35,048 nt of DNA, taken from the NCBI GenBank assembly GCA_036389135.1, contig DASVQP010000057.1:1-35048 (forward strand), given 5' to 3'. Below the pieces are notes generated by a model, which saw only the letters and a list, made by a program, of their open reading frames with translations, ran no database searches and was not told the origin of the DNA. This document shows, piece by piece, positions 7,202 through 14,875 of this stretch. The first letter of the stretch is position 1. Each line of letters opens with the position of its first letter. Origin of the DNA: Longimicrobium sp. Lineage in GTDB: Bacteria > Gemmatimonadota > Gemmatimonadetes > Longimicrobiales > Longimicrobiaceae. The translations under genes were made by a program, and so were the position numbers.

Positions 7202-7264
7202 CTACGGGATTCGGTGCGACGGGCGGGAGGTCGAGGAGGATGGAGGGGAGGGCCGGGGCGACCG

Positions 7265-8275
7265 TCAGGCCATCTCCTCGAGGGCGCGGCGGACGTAGAC
7301 GGGGACCATGGCGTGACGCCAGTCGGGGTCCACGATGAGGTTCTCGAGGGGGTGGCACTGCTTGAAGGCGAGTTGGGCGGCGGCGTCCACCACCTCGCGG
7401 AGCGGGGCGCCGGCGAGCTTGTCCAGCCCCGAGACCACGCGCGGCTTCGCTCCCAGCGCGGAGACGACCAGCGACAGCGATTCGACGCGGCTGTCGGGCG
7501 TGAGGCGCGCGGCGGCGGCGATGGAGAGGAGGGGGTAGTCGACCGAGTTGCGCTGCCTCACCTTGCGGTATGCGGTGCGCAGTCCGGGCCCGGGCAGCGG
7601 GATGCGGATGCGGTGGATGAGCTCGTCGCGGCAGCGCAGCGTGTTCGACTTGCCGTCGGCGATGAAGAAGTCCGCGACCGAGAGCGTGCGCGCGCCGTCG
7701 GCGGATGCGAGGTCGAGCGAGGCGCCGAGCGTCATCAGCACGGGGGGCGTGTCGGCGGAGTGGGCGGCGACGCACTTCTTGCCGACCCTGGTGACGTGGC
7801 AGACGTCGCCGTCCTTCTTGAGGCAGAAGCCCAGGGCCTCGCGCCAGAAGTAGGACTGGTTGTAGTAGGTGCAGCGCGTGTCCAGGCAAAGATTGCCGCC
7901 CATCGTGCCGGAGTTGCGGATCTGCGGGGCGGCCACCTTGCCGGCGGCCTCGGCCAGCGAGGGAAAGTGGCGGCGCACCAGCGGGTTGCGCGACACCTCG
8001 GTGAGCGTGGCGCCGGCGCCGATCACCAGCTCCCGCGCGTCGGGCGAGTCATCCGCCACCATGTTCCCCGCGCCGTCCGCCAGGCCGATGCCGCGCAGCT
8101 CCGCGATTCCCTTGACCGCGACCAGGTGGCGCGGGGTGAAGAGGCGGTGCTTCATGTTCGGCATCAGGTCCGTGCCGCCGGCGATGGCGAGCGCATCCTC
8201 GTGCCCGCGCAGCAGCGCGAGCGCGTCGGCGAGGCGCTCGGGACGGTGGTAGCGGTACTCGTGAAGACGCAGCAT
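7265..8275 (-). CDS. 4-hydroxybenzoyl-CoA reductase beta-type FAD/[4Fe-4S] subunit
   Basis: 336 residues of the xanthine-oxidase-family FAD subunit. FAD motifs are AIAGGTDLMPN (30-40) and APQIRNSGTMGGNLC (116-130). An insert carries Cys135, Cys151, Cys159 and Cys168, whose 16/8/9 spacing matches the extra [4Fe-4S] loop that, as I recall, sets HcrB of 4-hydroxybenzoyl-CoA reductase apart from ordinary XDH FAD subunits. HcrB passes electrons from ferredoxin to the molybdenum subunit that removes the para-hydroxyl of 4-hydroxybenzoyl-CoA. Neither the molybdenum nor the 2Fe-2S subunit gene is beside it, which is unusual. The ATG at 8275 follows a hairpin at 8331-8362 that separates it from the kinase gene. 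Confidence 0.82.
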   Translation of the reverse strand: MLRLHEYRYHRPERLADALALLRGHEDALAIAGGTDLMPNMKHRLFTPRHLVAVKGIAELRGIGLADGAGNMVADDSPDARELVIGAGATLTEVSRNPLVRRHFPSLAEAAGKVAAPQIRNSGTMGGNLCLDTRCTYYNQSYFWREALGFCLKKDGDVCHVTRVGKKCVAAHSADTPPVLMTLGASLDLASADGARTLSVADFFIADGKSNTLRCRDELIHRIRIPLPGPGLRTAYRKVRQRNSVDYPLLSIAAAARLTPDSRVESLSLVVSALGAKPRVVSGLDKLAGAPLREVVDAAAQLAFKQCHPLENLIVDPDWRHAMVPVYVRRALEEMA

Positions 8276-8330
8276 GGGGGTCGGTCGTGAGGATGCGGAA
8301 CGCGCGCAAATGCTCGCGCAACATAGCGAA

Positions 8331-8362
8331 ACGGCCCGCGACCCGGAAAGGGCGCGGGCCGT
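8331..8362 (-). terminator. Hairpin between kinase and reductase genes
   Basis: ACGGCCCGCG-a-CCC (8331-8344) pairs with GGGCGCGGGCCGT (8350-8362), leaving one bulged A and a five-base loop. On the minus strand it lies 15 bases after the kinase stop and upstream of the reductase start, as expected for a kinase-gene terminator. No strong T tract follows. Confidence 0.6.
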
Positions 8363-8376
8363 CGTGGCTCGCGTGA

Positions 8377-9816
8377 TCAGCTCTGCGATGGGAAGTTCAC
8401 CGGGACCCGCAGGCGGAAGACGGCGCCCTCGGCCGCTTCCCCGTCCTCCACGTCGAGCGTGCCGTGCAGGCGACGCGCGAGCTGTCGGGCGACCGTGAGC
8501 CCCAAACCTGTGCCGCGGGTGGCGGAATCGGTTCGGGATGGGTCGCAAAGCTGTTCGAACGGCTGGAAGATCCGCTCGCGGTCGGCGGCGGGGATGCCCG
8601 GGCCGGTGTCGGCGACGCGGAACTCCAGGGTGCCGGGGTCGCCCGCGGTGCGCGCCTCCACGCGGACGCTGCCGCGCGGGGTGAACTTGAGGGCGTTCCC
8701 CACCACCGCCTGCAGCACCTGCCGCAGCCGCTCCGGGTCGCTCTCGACCGCGGGGAGCGTCTCGGGGGCGACGATGGTGAAGGAGAGCCCCTTCGCCTCG
8801 GCCTGCACGCGGAGCGGCTCCATGGCGGCGTGCAGGAAGTCCGCCGGGGCGAGCCGCACCGGAACCACGCGCAGGCGGTCGATCTCGGTGGTGGAGAGGA
8901 GAAGGACGTCGTCCACGAGGCGCGACAGGTGCTCGGCGCACATGCTGGAGCGCTCGGCGGCGCGCTGGGCCTCGCGCGGCATGTCGCCGAAGGTGGCGGT
9001 GGCCAGGAGGTGCGAGTAGCCGACGATGGCGTGCAGCGGCGTGCGCAGCTCGTGGCTGGCCGCGGCGAAGAAGCGGGCGCGGGCCCGGCTCGCCTCCTCG
9101 GCCTCGGCGGCGTAGCGGGCCAGGTCCCTGTCGCGCTCCACGCGCGCCGTCACGTCCTCGAACAGGATCGAGGCGCCGCCGTCCGTCAGCGGGCGCGTCC
9201 ACACGTCGAAGTAGCGCCCGCGAAAGGGCTCTGCTTCGACCGCGATGGCGTGGAGCCGGTGCGGCTTCCCGTCAGCCAGCGCCGCGCGCAGGGTGTCGCG
9301 GAGGAGGGCCGGCTCCTCGGGGAGCAGCTGCCAGATCTCCGCGCCGGGAACGGCATCGCGGCGGGCGCCGAAGACACCACGGGCGGCGCGGTTGGCGTAC
9401 GTGATCCGCCCCGCCGCATCCACCGCCACGCACCCGTGCCGCAGCGACTCCAGCAGCCCGCGCGAGCGTCCCGCATCCGGCTCCACGGCGCGAAGCTGGA
9501 GCGCGATGCCTTCCTCGGCGGGCGTGACGATCACGCAGAAGCGGTGCGGCGCGCCGGGGAAGATCTCCTCGCCAGGCACGCGGACCGGCCCGTCCGCGTT
9601 ACGCGCCCGCGACAGGCGCTCGCGCACGAACGCCTCGTCCGCGTCCGGGAAGGCGTCGGATACGTGGAGGCCGAGCAGCTCCTCGCGGGGGGTGCCCAGC
9701 ATCCGCTCGGCGGCGGCGTTGCAGAAGGTGAGGCGCCACTCCGGGCCCACCATGCAGAAGCCGTCCGAAAGGGCTTCGAGGGCCGGAATGCGCTCGGGTA
9801 CGACGGACACGGTCAC
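8377..9816 (-). CDS. Soluble hybrid-free PAS-PAS sensor histidine kinase
   Basis: 479 residues from a GTG start, with no membrane helix. Two PAS-type domains (about 10-110 and 122-225; LSDGFCMVGPEWRLTFCNAAAERMLG and HGCVAVDAAGRITYANRAA) precede a HisKA domain with the phospho-acceptor His255 in AASHELRTPLH. The HATPase domain follows, with N box VVGNALKFTPRG, G1 DTGPGIP and G2 GTGLGLTVARQL. It should autophosphorylate in response to an intracellular cue and pass phosphate to a response regulator, but none is encoded nearby, so it is an orphan kinase. The 5' region is separated from the next gene by the palindrome at 9917-9995. Confidence 0.93.
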   Translation of the reverse strand: MTVSVVPERIPALEALSDGFCMVGPEWRLTFCNAAAERMLGTPREELLGLHVSDAFPDADEAFVRERLSRARNADGPVRVPGEEIFPGAPHRFCVIVTPAEEGIALQLRAVEPDAGRSRGLLESLRHGCVAVDAAGRITYANRAARGVFGARRDAVPGAEIWQLLPEEPALLRDTLRAALADGKPHRLHAIAVEAEPFRGRYFDVWTRPLTDGGASILFEDVTARVERDRDLARYAAEAEEASRARARFFAAASHELRTPLHAIVGYSHLLATATFGDMPREAQRAAERSSMCAEHLSRLVDDVLLLSTTEIDRLRVVPVRLAPADFLHAAMEPLRVQAEAKGLSFTIVAPETLPAVESDPERLRQVLQAVVGNALKFTPRGSVRVEARTAGDPGTLEFRVADTGPGIPAADRERIFQPFEQLCDPSRTDSATRGTGLGLTVARQLARRLHGTLDVEDGEAAEGAVFRLRVPVNFPSQS

Positions 9817-9916
9817 ACGATACTCCGGGTGCTGCTCCTGCGCGGGCCGGAATGCCCGCCACGCTCTACTGGATGGTTGGACCCCCGGGGGGCGGCGTCT
9901 GTTCCCACTGAACTAC

Positions 9917-9995
9917 AGGGATGGGGGATGAGGGGATGGGGGATGGGGAACTACATCCCTTCATCCCTTCATCCCCCATCCCCTCATCCCCTCAT
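9917..9995. repeat. GGGATGR heptamer inverted repeat supplying a stop codon
   Basis: The left arm (9917-9949) is imperfect GGGATGR units; the right arm (9955-9995) is CATCCCY units in inverse orientation, so a long stem with a tiny loop can form. The last bases of the right arm, TCA at 9992-9994, are the stop codon (TGA) of the minus-strand binding-protein gene. The other end lies about 100 bases upstream of the kinase start. Confidence 0.85.
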
Positions 9996-11692
9996 TTAAC
10001 CTGCGCCGCCATCCGGTCCCGCGCGGTCCGCCGGTTCGTGGGGATGCTCCAGAAGATCACGTCCTCCCACCACTCCGGACCACGGAACTTGACGTTGGAG
10101 AAGCGCGCGCTGACGCCGTAGAACTCCGGGTCCAGGAAGATGGGCGCGTAGACGGCGTCGTCGATCGCCGTCTGCTCCAGCGTGCGCCACATGGCGCGGG
10201 CACGCGTCGTGTCCGCCTCCACCAGGAGGGAATCGATGAGGGCGTCGACCCGCGGGTTCTTGTAGCCGGCGAAGTTGGCGCCGCCCGGGGGAATGGAGCG
10301 CGAGTGCCAGATGGCTTCCGCGTTGGGCGCCATCACCCCCGGGCCCCATCCCCAGCCCCAGAACGAGCCGGTGAACTGGCGCGCGCGGAGGCGCGAGACC
10401 CAGGTGGTGCTCTCCATCGGCTTGAGGACCAGGTTGATGCCGGCCTGCTTGGCCTGGCTCTGCATCCCCACCAGCATGTCCGGGCGCATGGGGTCGCTGG
10501 AGCTGAACTCGATCTCCAGGTTCAGCGGCCTCCCGCCCTTGTCGCGTATCCCGTCGCCGTTGGTGTCGCGCCAGCCCGCGGCGTCCAGCAGGCGCCCGGC
10601 GCCCGCGACGTCGTACGGGATGGTGCGCACGTCGCGCGAGTGCTCGCGGAGCGCGGGCGGGATGGGCGACAGAGCCGGCTCGCCCGCCCCGCGCAGGAGG
10701 CCCTCGACGAGCGCGGGGCGGTTGATCGACATCAGGAACGCCTGCCGCACCCGGATGTCGCTCACGGGCTCCTTGTCCACGTTCCACGCGATCCATCCCG
10801 GGCGCACGCGCGGGGTGTGGTGCAGCTTCACGGCCTGCGAGCTCTCCACGCGCCCCTTCTGGTCCGCCGACACCTTGGTGAGGTCGCCCTCGCCGTTGAG
10901 GAGCGAGGTGAGGCGGGCGCTCGGCTCGGGGACGTTGCGCACGATGATGCGGTCGATCGACGGACGCCCGCCCAGCGCGGTGGTGTTGGCGTTGACCGTC
11001 ACCTGCCGCCCCTGCTCCCAGCTTCCGAAGCGGTAGAGGCCGTTCCCCACCGGCTGGCGGCCGAAGGCGTGGAAGCGCATCTGCGCCGGGGCCACGTCCT
11101 TGAGGATGTGCTTGGGGACGGGGATCACCTCCAGGAGCGCGTTGACCGCCGCGGGGCTCATCCGCGAGAGCCTCGCCTCCACCGTCATCGAGTCCACCAT
11201 GCGCACCGACTCCACCCCCTCCACGTCCGGCTTGCGGGGTGAGCCGACGTTCTCATCCTTTTGGCGCTCGATGGTGAACACCACGTCGTCCGCGGTCACC
11301 GGCTTTTCGTCGTGCCACTTGAGGCCGGGGCGCACCTTCATCACCACCGTGTTCCCGTTCACCTGCCACGACTCCAGGAGGTCGGGAACGTAGTTGCTGA
11401 GCGTGCTGTCGCGCCGCGCCAGCGCCCTGAACATCAGGTGGACGAGGTTGTACGACGGCGACGCGTCGAAGGTGAGCGGGTTGAGGTTGTCCGGCTCGCG
11501 ATCCCAGAGGACGATCAGCGTCCCTCCCGGAGGCCCGCCGCCGAACGTCTTGTAGCCGCCCGGAGGCGCTTCCTCCGCCGCCCCGCCGCCGCCGGCATCA
11601 CCGCCCCCGCCCCCGCACGCCGCGGCACCCAGCGCCGCACAGACCGCCAGCGCGCCGGCTCCGCGCGCCGCCCACCGATGCAGAAGCCTCAT
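9992..11692 (-). CDS. Peptide/oligopeptide-type ABC substrate-binding lipoprotein
   Basis: 566 residues, SBP family 5 (DppA/OppA-like). The signal peptide ends in a lipobox LGAAAC with acylated Cys26, followed by a Gly-rich tether. Typical features are REPDNLNPLTFD near the start, DLLESWQVNGNTVVMKVRPGLKWHDEKPVTADDVVFT, and VRQAFLMSINRPALVEGLL. DTNGDGIRDKGG resembles a calcium-binding loop often seen in this family. It would sit on the outer face of the cytoplasmic membrane or in the periplasm and deliver peptides or similar solutes, but no permease or ATPase genes are adjacent. Its stop codon lies inside the palindrome at 9917-9995, and the large heptamer array sits about 60 bases upstream of its ATG. 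Confidence 0.92.
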   Translation of the reverse strand: MRLLHRWAARGAGALAVCAALGAAACGGGGGDAGGGGAAEEAPPGGYKTFGGGPPGGTLIVLWDREPDNLNPLTFDASPSYNLVHLMFRALARRDSTLSNYVPDLLESWQVNGNTVVMKVRPGLKWHDEKPVTADDVVFTIERQKDENVGSPRKPDVEGVESVRMVDSMTVEARLSRMSPAAVNALLEVIPVPKHILKDVAPAQMRFHAFGRQPVGNGLYRFGSWEQGRQVTVNANTTALGGRPSIDRIIVRNVPEPSARLTSLLNGEGDLTKVSADQKGRVESSQAVKLHHTPRVRPGWIAWNVDKEPVSDIRVRQAFLMSINRPALVEGLLRGAGEPALSPIPPALREHSRDVRTIPYDVAGAGRLLDAAGWRDTNGDGIRDKGGRPLNLEIEFSSSDPMRPDMLVGMQSQAKQAGINLVLKPMESTTWVSRLRARQFTGSFWGWGWGPGVMAPNAEAIWHSRSIPPGGANFAGYKNPRVDALIDSLLVEADTTRARAMWRTLEQTAIDDAVYAPIFLDPEFYGVSARFSNVKFRGPEWWEDVIFWSIPTNRRTARDRMAAQVK

Positions 11693-11751
11693 CTGCCCGC
11701 CTTTCAGAAGGGGTTGTTCGTCGCACGCGATCGCCGGGTGCGGCGCAGGAA

Positions 11752-11958
11752 AAGTGCCTAGTGCTCAGTGCCAAGTGCTAAGTGCTAAGTGCTAAGTGCT
11801 AAGTGCCAAGGCCAAGGCCAAGTGCTAAGTGCCAAGTGCCAAGTGCCAAGTGCCAAGTGCCAAGTGCCAAGTGCCAAGTGCCAAGTGCCAAGTGCCAAGT
11901 GCCAAGTGCCAAGTGCTGAACTGCAGACCCAGCACTTTAGGACTTAGCACTTAGGACT
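11752..11958. repeat. AAGTGCC heptamer array with inverted closing arm
   Basis: From 11752 to 11917 there are 24 consecutive units: 22 heptamers of NAGTGCY and two hexamers AAGGCC. Twelve in a row (11827-11910) are identical AAGTGCC. A shorter inverse arm with AGCACTT, GGACTT and AGCACTT follows at 11931-11958. The array lies between the end of the acetyltransferase gene and the start of the binding-protein gene, within the latter's probable 5' region. Confidence 0.95.
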
Positions 11959-11963
11959 GCCGT

Positions 11964-13214
11964 TCAAAACTTGTCGAACGTCCACGGCTTCGGCACTCCC
12001 CAGGCATGGTCGAGCGCCTTGGTGAACTCCGGCCGGTCGATGGTGGCGAGGCCGCCGGCGATCGCCTGCCAGGGGGCGAGCGCGCCGACGAAGATGCGCG
12101 ACAGCGTGTCCATGGGGAGCGAGAAGGTGGCGTCCACCGCGCCGCCGCGAAACGGCTCCACGTCCATCCGGCCGCCCTCCATCCGCACGCGCCACGGGCC
12201 GCGGTTCTCCGCCACCTGGCCGTCGTTCACCTCCAGCCGCAGCGTCATCTCCTCCTCGGGCTGCAGCGAGCGCATCCCAAGCGCCTCGGGAACGTCGAGG
12301 ACGCGGAACATGGGGCCGCGGAGAAGGGTGGCGGAGGGGAACCAGAGGCCCCAGCCCGGGTTGCTCAACAGCGGCAGGCGCGGCTCGCTGATCCGGTCGC
12401 CGAAACCCTCTTCCGGGTGCGCGCGGTAGACGATCTCGCGCCACTGGTCGCCCAGCGACGACATCCAGGCGTAGAGGCCGCGCTGCGCACCGAGGGTCAG
12501 CCAGACGCGCTCCTCCACCTCCAGGAAGCGCTTGTCGATGGGGAGGTCGGCGCGGTAGCGGACGATGGCGTACCCCTCCGCCTCGCCGCTCTCGCCCCAA
12601 TAGACGACGGCCGCCTGGTCCTCGCTTCCCCACGAGTTGCGCCAGGAGCGGACGGTGCGGTCCAGCTGCCCGCTCTGCAGGCGCTGGGCGGCCTGGGCGT
12701 AGACGGCGCGCATGGCCGCCATGTCCTCGGGCGAGTCCACCAGCCGCACCTTCATCCGCTCCGCCTTGTCGTCCGGCAGCAGGCCTGGGGCGAGCTGGTA
12801 CTGGTGCGCCTCGCCGGCCAGCCCGTAGCCGAGCTGCTCGTAGAACGACGCGCGAAAGGGGTAGAGCGCCGAGCCCACGTCGCCGCGCTCGCGGGCGTGG
12901 TCGAATCCGGCGGTCAGCATGCGCCCCGCCAGCCCCCGCCGCCGGTGCGTGGGGGCGATGGCGACGGAGGCGAGCCCCATCACCGGCATGGCGACCCCGG
13001 CGATCCACTGCCGCAGCCAGAGGAGCTGGCAGGCGCCGATCAGGCGGCCGTGCTCCTCGGCCACCCACAGCGATTCCAGCCCCCCGTGCGGGCCGTTGAC
13101 CAGCCATTCCTCCCACCAGTGATGGGTGCGTGTGGTGGACGGAAAGCTGTGCGACTCCAGCCGGGCCACCTCGGGCACCTCGTCCGGCCGCGCCGGGCGG
13201 AACGTCTCGCTCAC
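11964..13214 (-). CDS. Eis-like GNAT N-acetyltransferase
   Basis: 416 residues, the length and three-part layout of Eis proteins: an N-terminal GNAT domain (acetyl-CoA loop in VAIAPTHRRRGLAGRML, about 84-100), a second degenerate GNAT domain, and a C-terminal SCP2-like domain. The Tyr in FYEQLGYGL and a C-terminal phenylalanine, whose free carboxylate helps catalysis in Eis enzymes, are both present. Family members acetylate amines, including those of aminoglycosides and peptides; the substrate here is unknown. The start is a GTG with a strong GGGGAGGGG ribosome site just upstream. It is divergent from the namZ-like gene, with 150 bases between the starts. Confidence 0.88.
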   Translation of the reverse strand: MSETFRPARPDEVPEVARLESHSFPSTTRTHHWWEEWLVNGPHGGLESLWVAEEHGRLIGACQLLWLRQWIAGVAMPVMGLASVAIAPTHRRRGLAGRMLTAGFDHARERGDVGSALYPFRASFYEQLGYGLAGEAHQYQLAPGLLPDDKAERMKVRLVDSPEDMAAMRAVYAQAAQRLQSGQLDRTVRSWRNSWGSEDQAAVVYWGESGEAEGYAIVRYRADLPIDKRFLEVEERVWLTLGAQRGLYAWMSSLGDQWREIVYRAHPEEGFGDRISEPRLPLLSNPGWGLWFPSATLLRGPMFRVLDVPEALGMRSLQPEEEMTLRLEVNDGQVAENRGPWRVRMEGGRMDVEPFRGGAVDATFSLPMDTLSRIFVGALAPWQAIAGGLATIDRPEFTKALDHAWGVPKPWTFDKF

Positions 13215-13364
13215 CCCTCCCCCTCCCCTTTATGTGCTGGCCCGCGCCGGTGTGGCGCGCCTTTCGCAGCGATGCCCCTCTACTCGCCGCGCCCGGGGTG
13301 CGGCAATGCGGGTACCGTGCCGCGCGCCCGGACGGGCGGCGGATCGCTCAACTTACGGACGGCC

Positions 13365-14741
13365 ATGACGCATCGCCAAGCCCTGATCTCCATTCGCTCC
13401 GCCGCCCTCGCCGCCACCCTGCTGGCCATGGGCGCATGCCGCACCGGCTCGCCTCCGGAGACCGCCGCGGGCTCCGCGGACTCCGTGGCGCGCCCCACCG
13501 CCACGGCCACGGCCGACCGCGCGCAGCAGCCGCCCAGCACGGGCAGCGCGGTGATCCCCGGAATCGAGATCCTCCTGCGCGACTCCATGCACCTGGTGCG
13601 CGGCAAGCGGGTGGGCCTCATCACCAACCAGAGCGCCGTCACCCGCTCCGGCGAGCTGGGCGCCGACGTCCTCGCCCGCACCCCGGGCATTCAGCTCGTG
13701 GCCCTCTTCGGCCCGGAGCACGGCATCCGCGGCAACCTGGAGGCCGGCGCCACCTTCGTGGGCGGGCGCGACACCAAGACCGGCGTGGTGGTGCACTCGC
13801 TCTACGACCGCACGCAGCGCCCCACCGCCGCGGAGCTGGAGAACGTGGACGTGCTGGTCTTCGACATCCAGGACATCGGCGCGCGCGTCTACACCTTTGT
13901 GTGGACGATGGCGATGGCGATGGAGGAGGCCGCCAAGAAGGGGATCCCCTTCGTCGTTCTCGACCGCCCCAACCCCATCACCGACATGCAGGACGGCCCG
14001 GTGATGGACCTGGAGGTGAAGACGGTGACGCAGGTGATCACCGGCTACTACAGCGTCCCGCTCCGCCACGGGATGACCGCCGGCGAGATCGCGCGCTACT
14101 ACAACGAGGACGCCAAGATCGGCGCCGACCTGCACGTGGTGCCGGCGGAGAACTGGAACCCGAGCACCTGGTTCGAGCAGACGGGGCTCCGCTTCATCCC
14201 GCCCAGCCCCAACATCCGCTCGGTGACTTCCGCGCTGAACTTCACCGGCCTCGTGCTGGGCGAGGCGACCACGGTGCACGTGGGCCGCGGCACCGATGCG
14301 CCCTTCAACTACGTGGGCGCCCCCTGGCTGGACGCAAACCGCCTGCTGGCGGCCGTGGCGAAGTACAATCTGCCCGGCGTGCGGCTGACCCCCACGCAGA
14401 TCACCCCCACCACGGACCCCGCGGTGGATACGGACTACAAGGGCCAGACCTTCACCACGCTGCGCCTGGAGGTCACGGACCGCGCCACCTACCGCCCCGC
14501 GTACACGGCGCTGGTGCTGCTGAGCGAGGCGAAAAAGCAGAACCCGGCGCAGTTCAGGATCAAGAACACGGGCTTCACGCAGATGCTCGGCTCGCAATGG
14601 GCCCGCGCCGCCTTCGACCGCGGCGAGGACCCGCGCGTGATCGACGAGCGCTGGCGCCGCGAGCTGGCCGAATGGAACCGCACCAAGCGCGAGCGCTACC
14701 GCATCTATCCGCGCACGGGAGGAACCGCCACCGGGGGGTGA
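13365..14741 (+). CDS. namZ: NamZ-type exo-beta-N-acetylmuramidase (DUF1343) lipoprotein
   Basis: 458 residues. The signal peptide has lipobox LLAMGAC, giving acylated Cys25, then a low-complexity linker to about 60. The DUF1343/GH171 signatures follow: GLITNQSAVT, FGPEHGIRG, FDIQDIGARVYT, VVLDRPNPI and RHGMTAGEIA. NamZ removes N-acetylmuramic acid from the non-reducing ends of peptidoglycan fragments, so this probably serves cell-wall recycling or scavenging at the membrane surface. It starts 150 bases from the divergent acetyltransferase gene and is followed by a double hairpin at 14759-14836. Confidence 0.92.
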   Translation: MTHRQALISIRSAALAATLLAMGACRTGSPPETAAGSADSVARPTATATADRAQQPPSTGSAVIPGIEILLRDSMHLVRGKRVGLITNQSAVTRSGELGADVLARTPGIQLVALFGPEHGIRGNLEAGATFVGGRDTKTGVVVHSLYDRTQRPTAAELENVDVLVFDIQDIGARVYTFVWTMAMAMEEAAKKGIPFVVLDRPNPITDMQDGPVMDLEVKTVTQVITGYYSVPLRHGMTAGEIARYYNEDAKIGADLHVVPAENWNPSTWFEQTGLRFIPPSPNIRSVTSALNFTGLVLGEATTVHVGRGTDAPFNYVGAPWLDANRLLAAVAKYNLPGVRLTPTQITPTTDPAVDTDYKGQTFTTLRLEVTDRATYRPAYTALVLLSEAKKQNPAQFRIKNTGFTQMLGSQWARAAFDRGEDPRVIDERWRRELAEWNRTKRERYRIYPRTGGTATGG

Positions 14742-14758
14742 AGCAGCGGGATAAAGCA

Positions 14759-14836
14759 TCGAGGGCCGCGTCGCCGGGGGCTGAAGCCCCCGGCTGGAAC
14801 GACGGGAAGACCGCTGAAGCGGTCTCGAGGGCCGCG
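14759..14836. repeat. Double UGAA-loop hairpin flanked by 12-base direct repeats
   Basis: TCGAGGGCCGCG occurs at 14759-14770 and again at 14825-14836. Between the copies are two perfect hairpins that share a TGAA loop: GCCGGGGGC/GCCCCCGGC (14773-14794) and GACCGC/GCGGTC (14809-14824). It lies between the convergent namZ-like and SDR genes, so it can act as a terminator, but the direct-repeat frame suggests a discrete element. Confidence 0.85.
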
Positions 14837-14875
14837 GCGAGAGGGGGCAGCGAGGAACGAGCGGGGGTGAGGGCC

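Noticed and set aside
6341-8290. A 649-codon plus-strand frame across the DUF4365-like pair and the hcrB-like gene
   Set aside because: It spans two unrelated minus-strand genes and an intergenic palindrome; its composition is that of shadow translation.
11752-11958. CRISPR array
   Set aside because: Units are 7 bases and directly adjacent with no spacers, so this is a tandem heptamer array.
12006-13364. Extending the NamZ-like protein upstream to 12006
   Set aside because: The extra ~450 residues are antisense to the acetyltransferase gene; the lipobox signal peptide beginning at 13365 fixes the true N-terminus.
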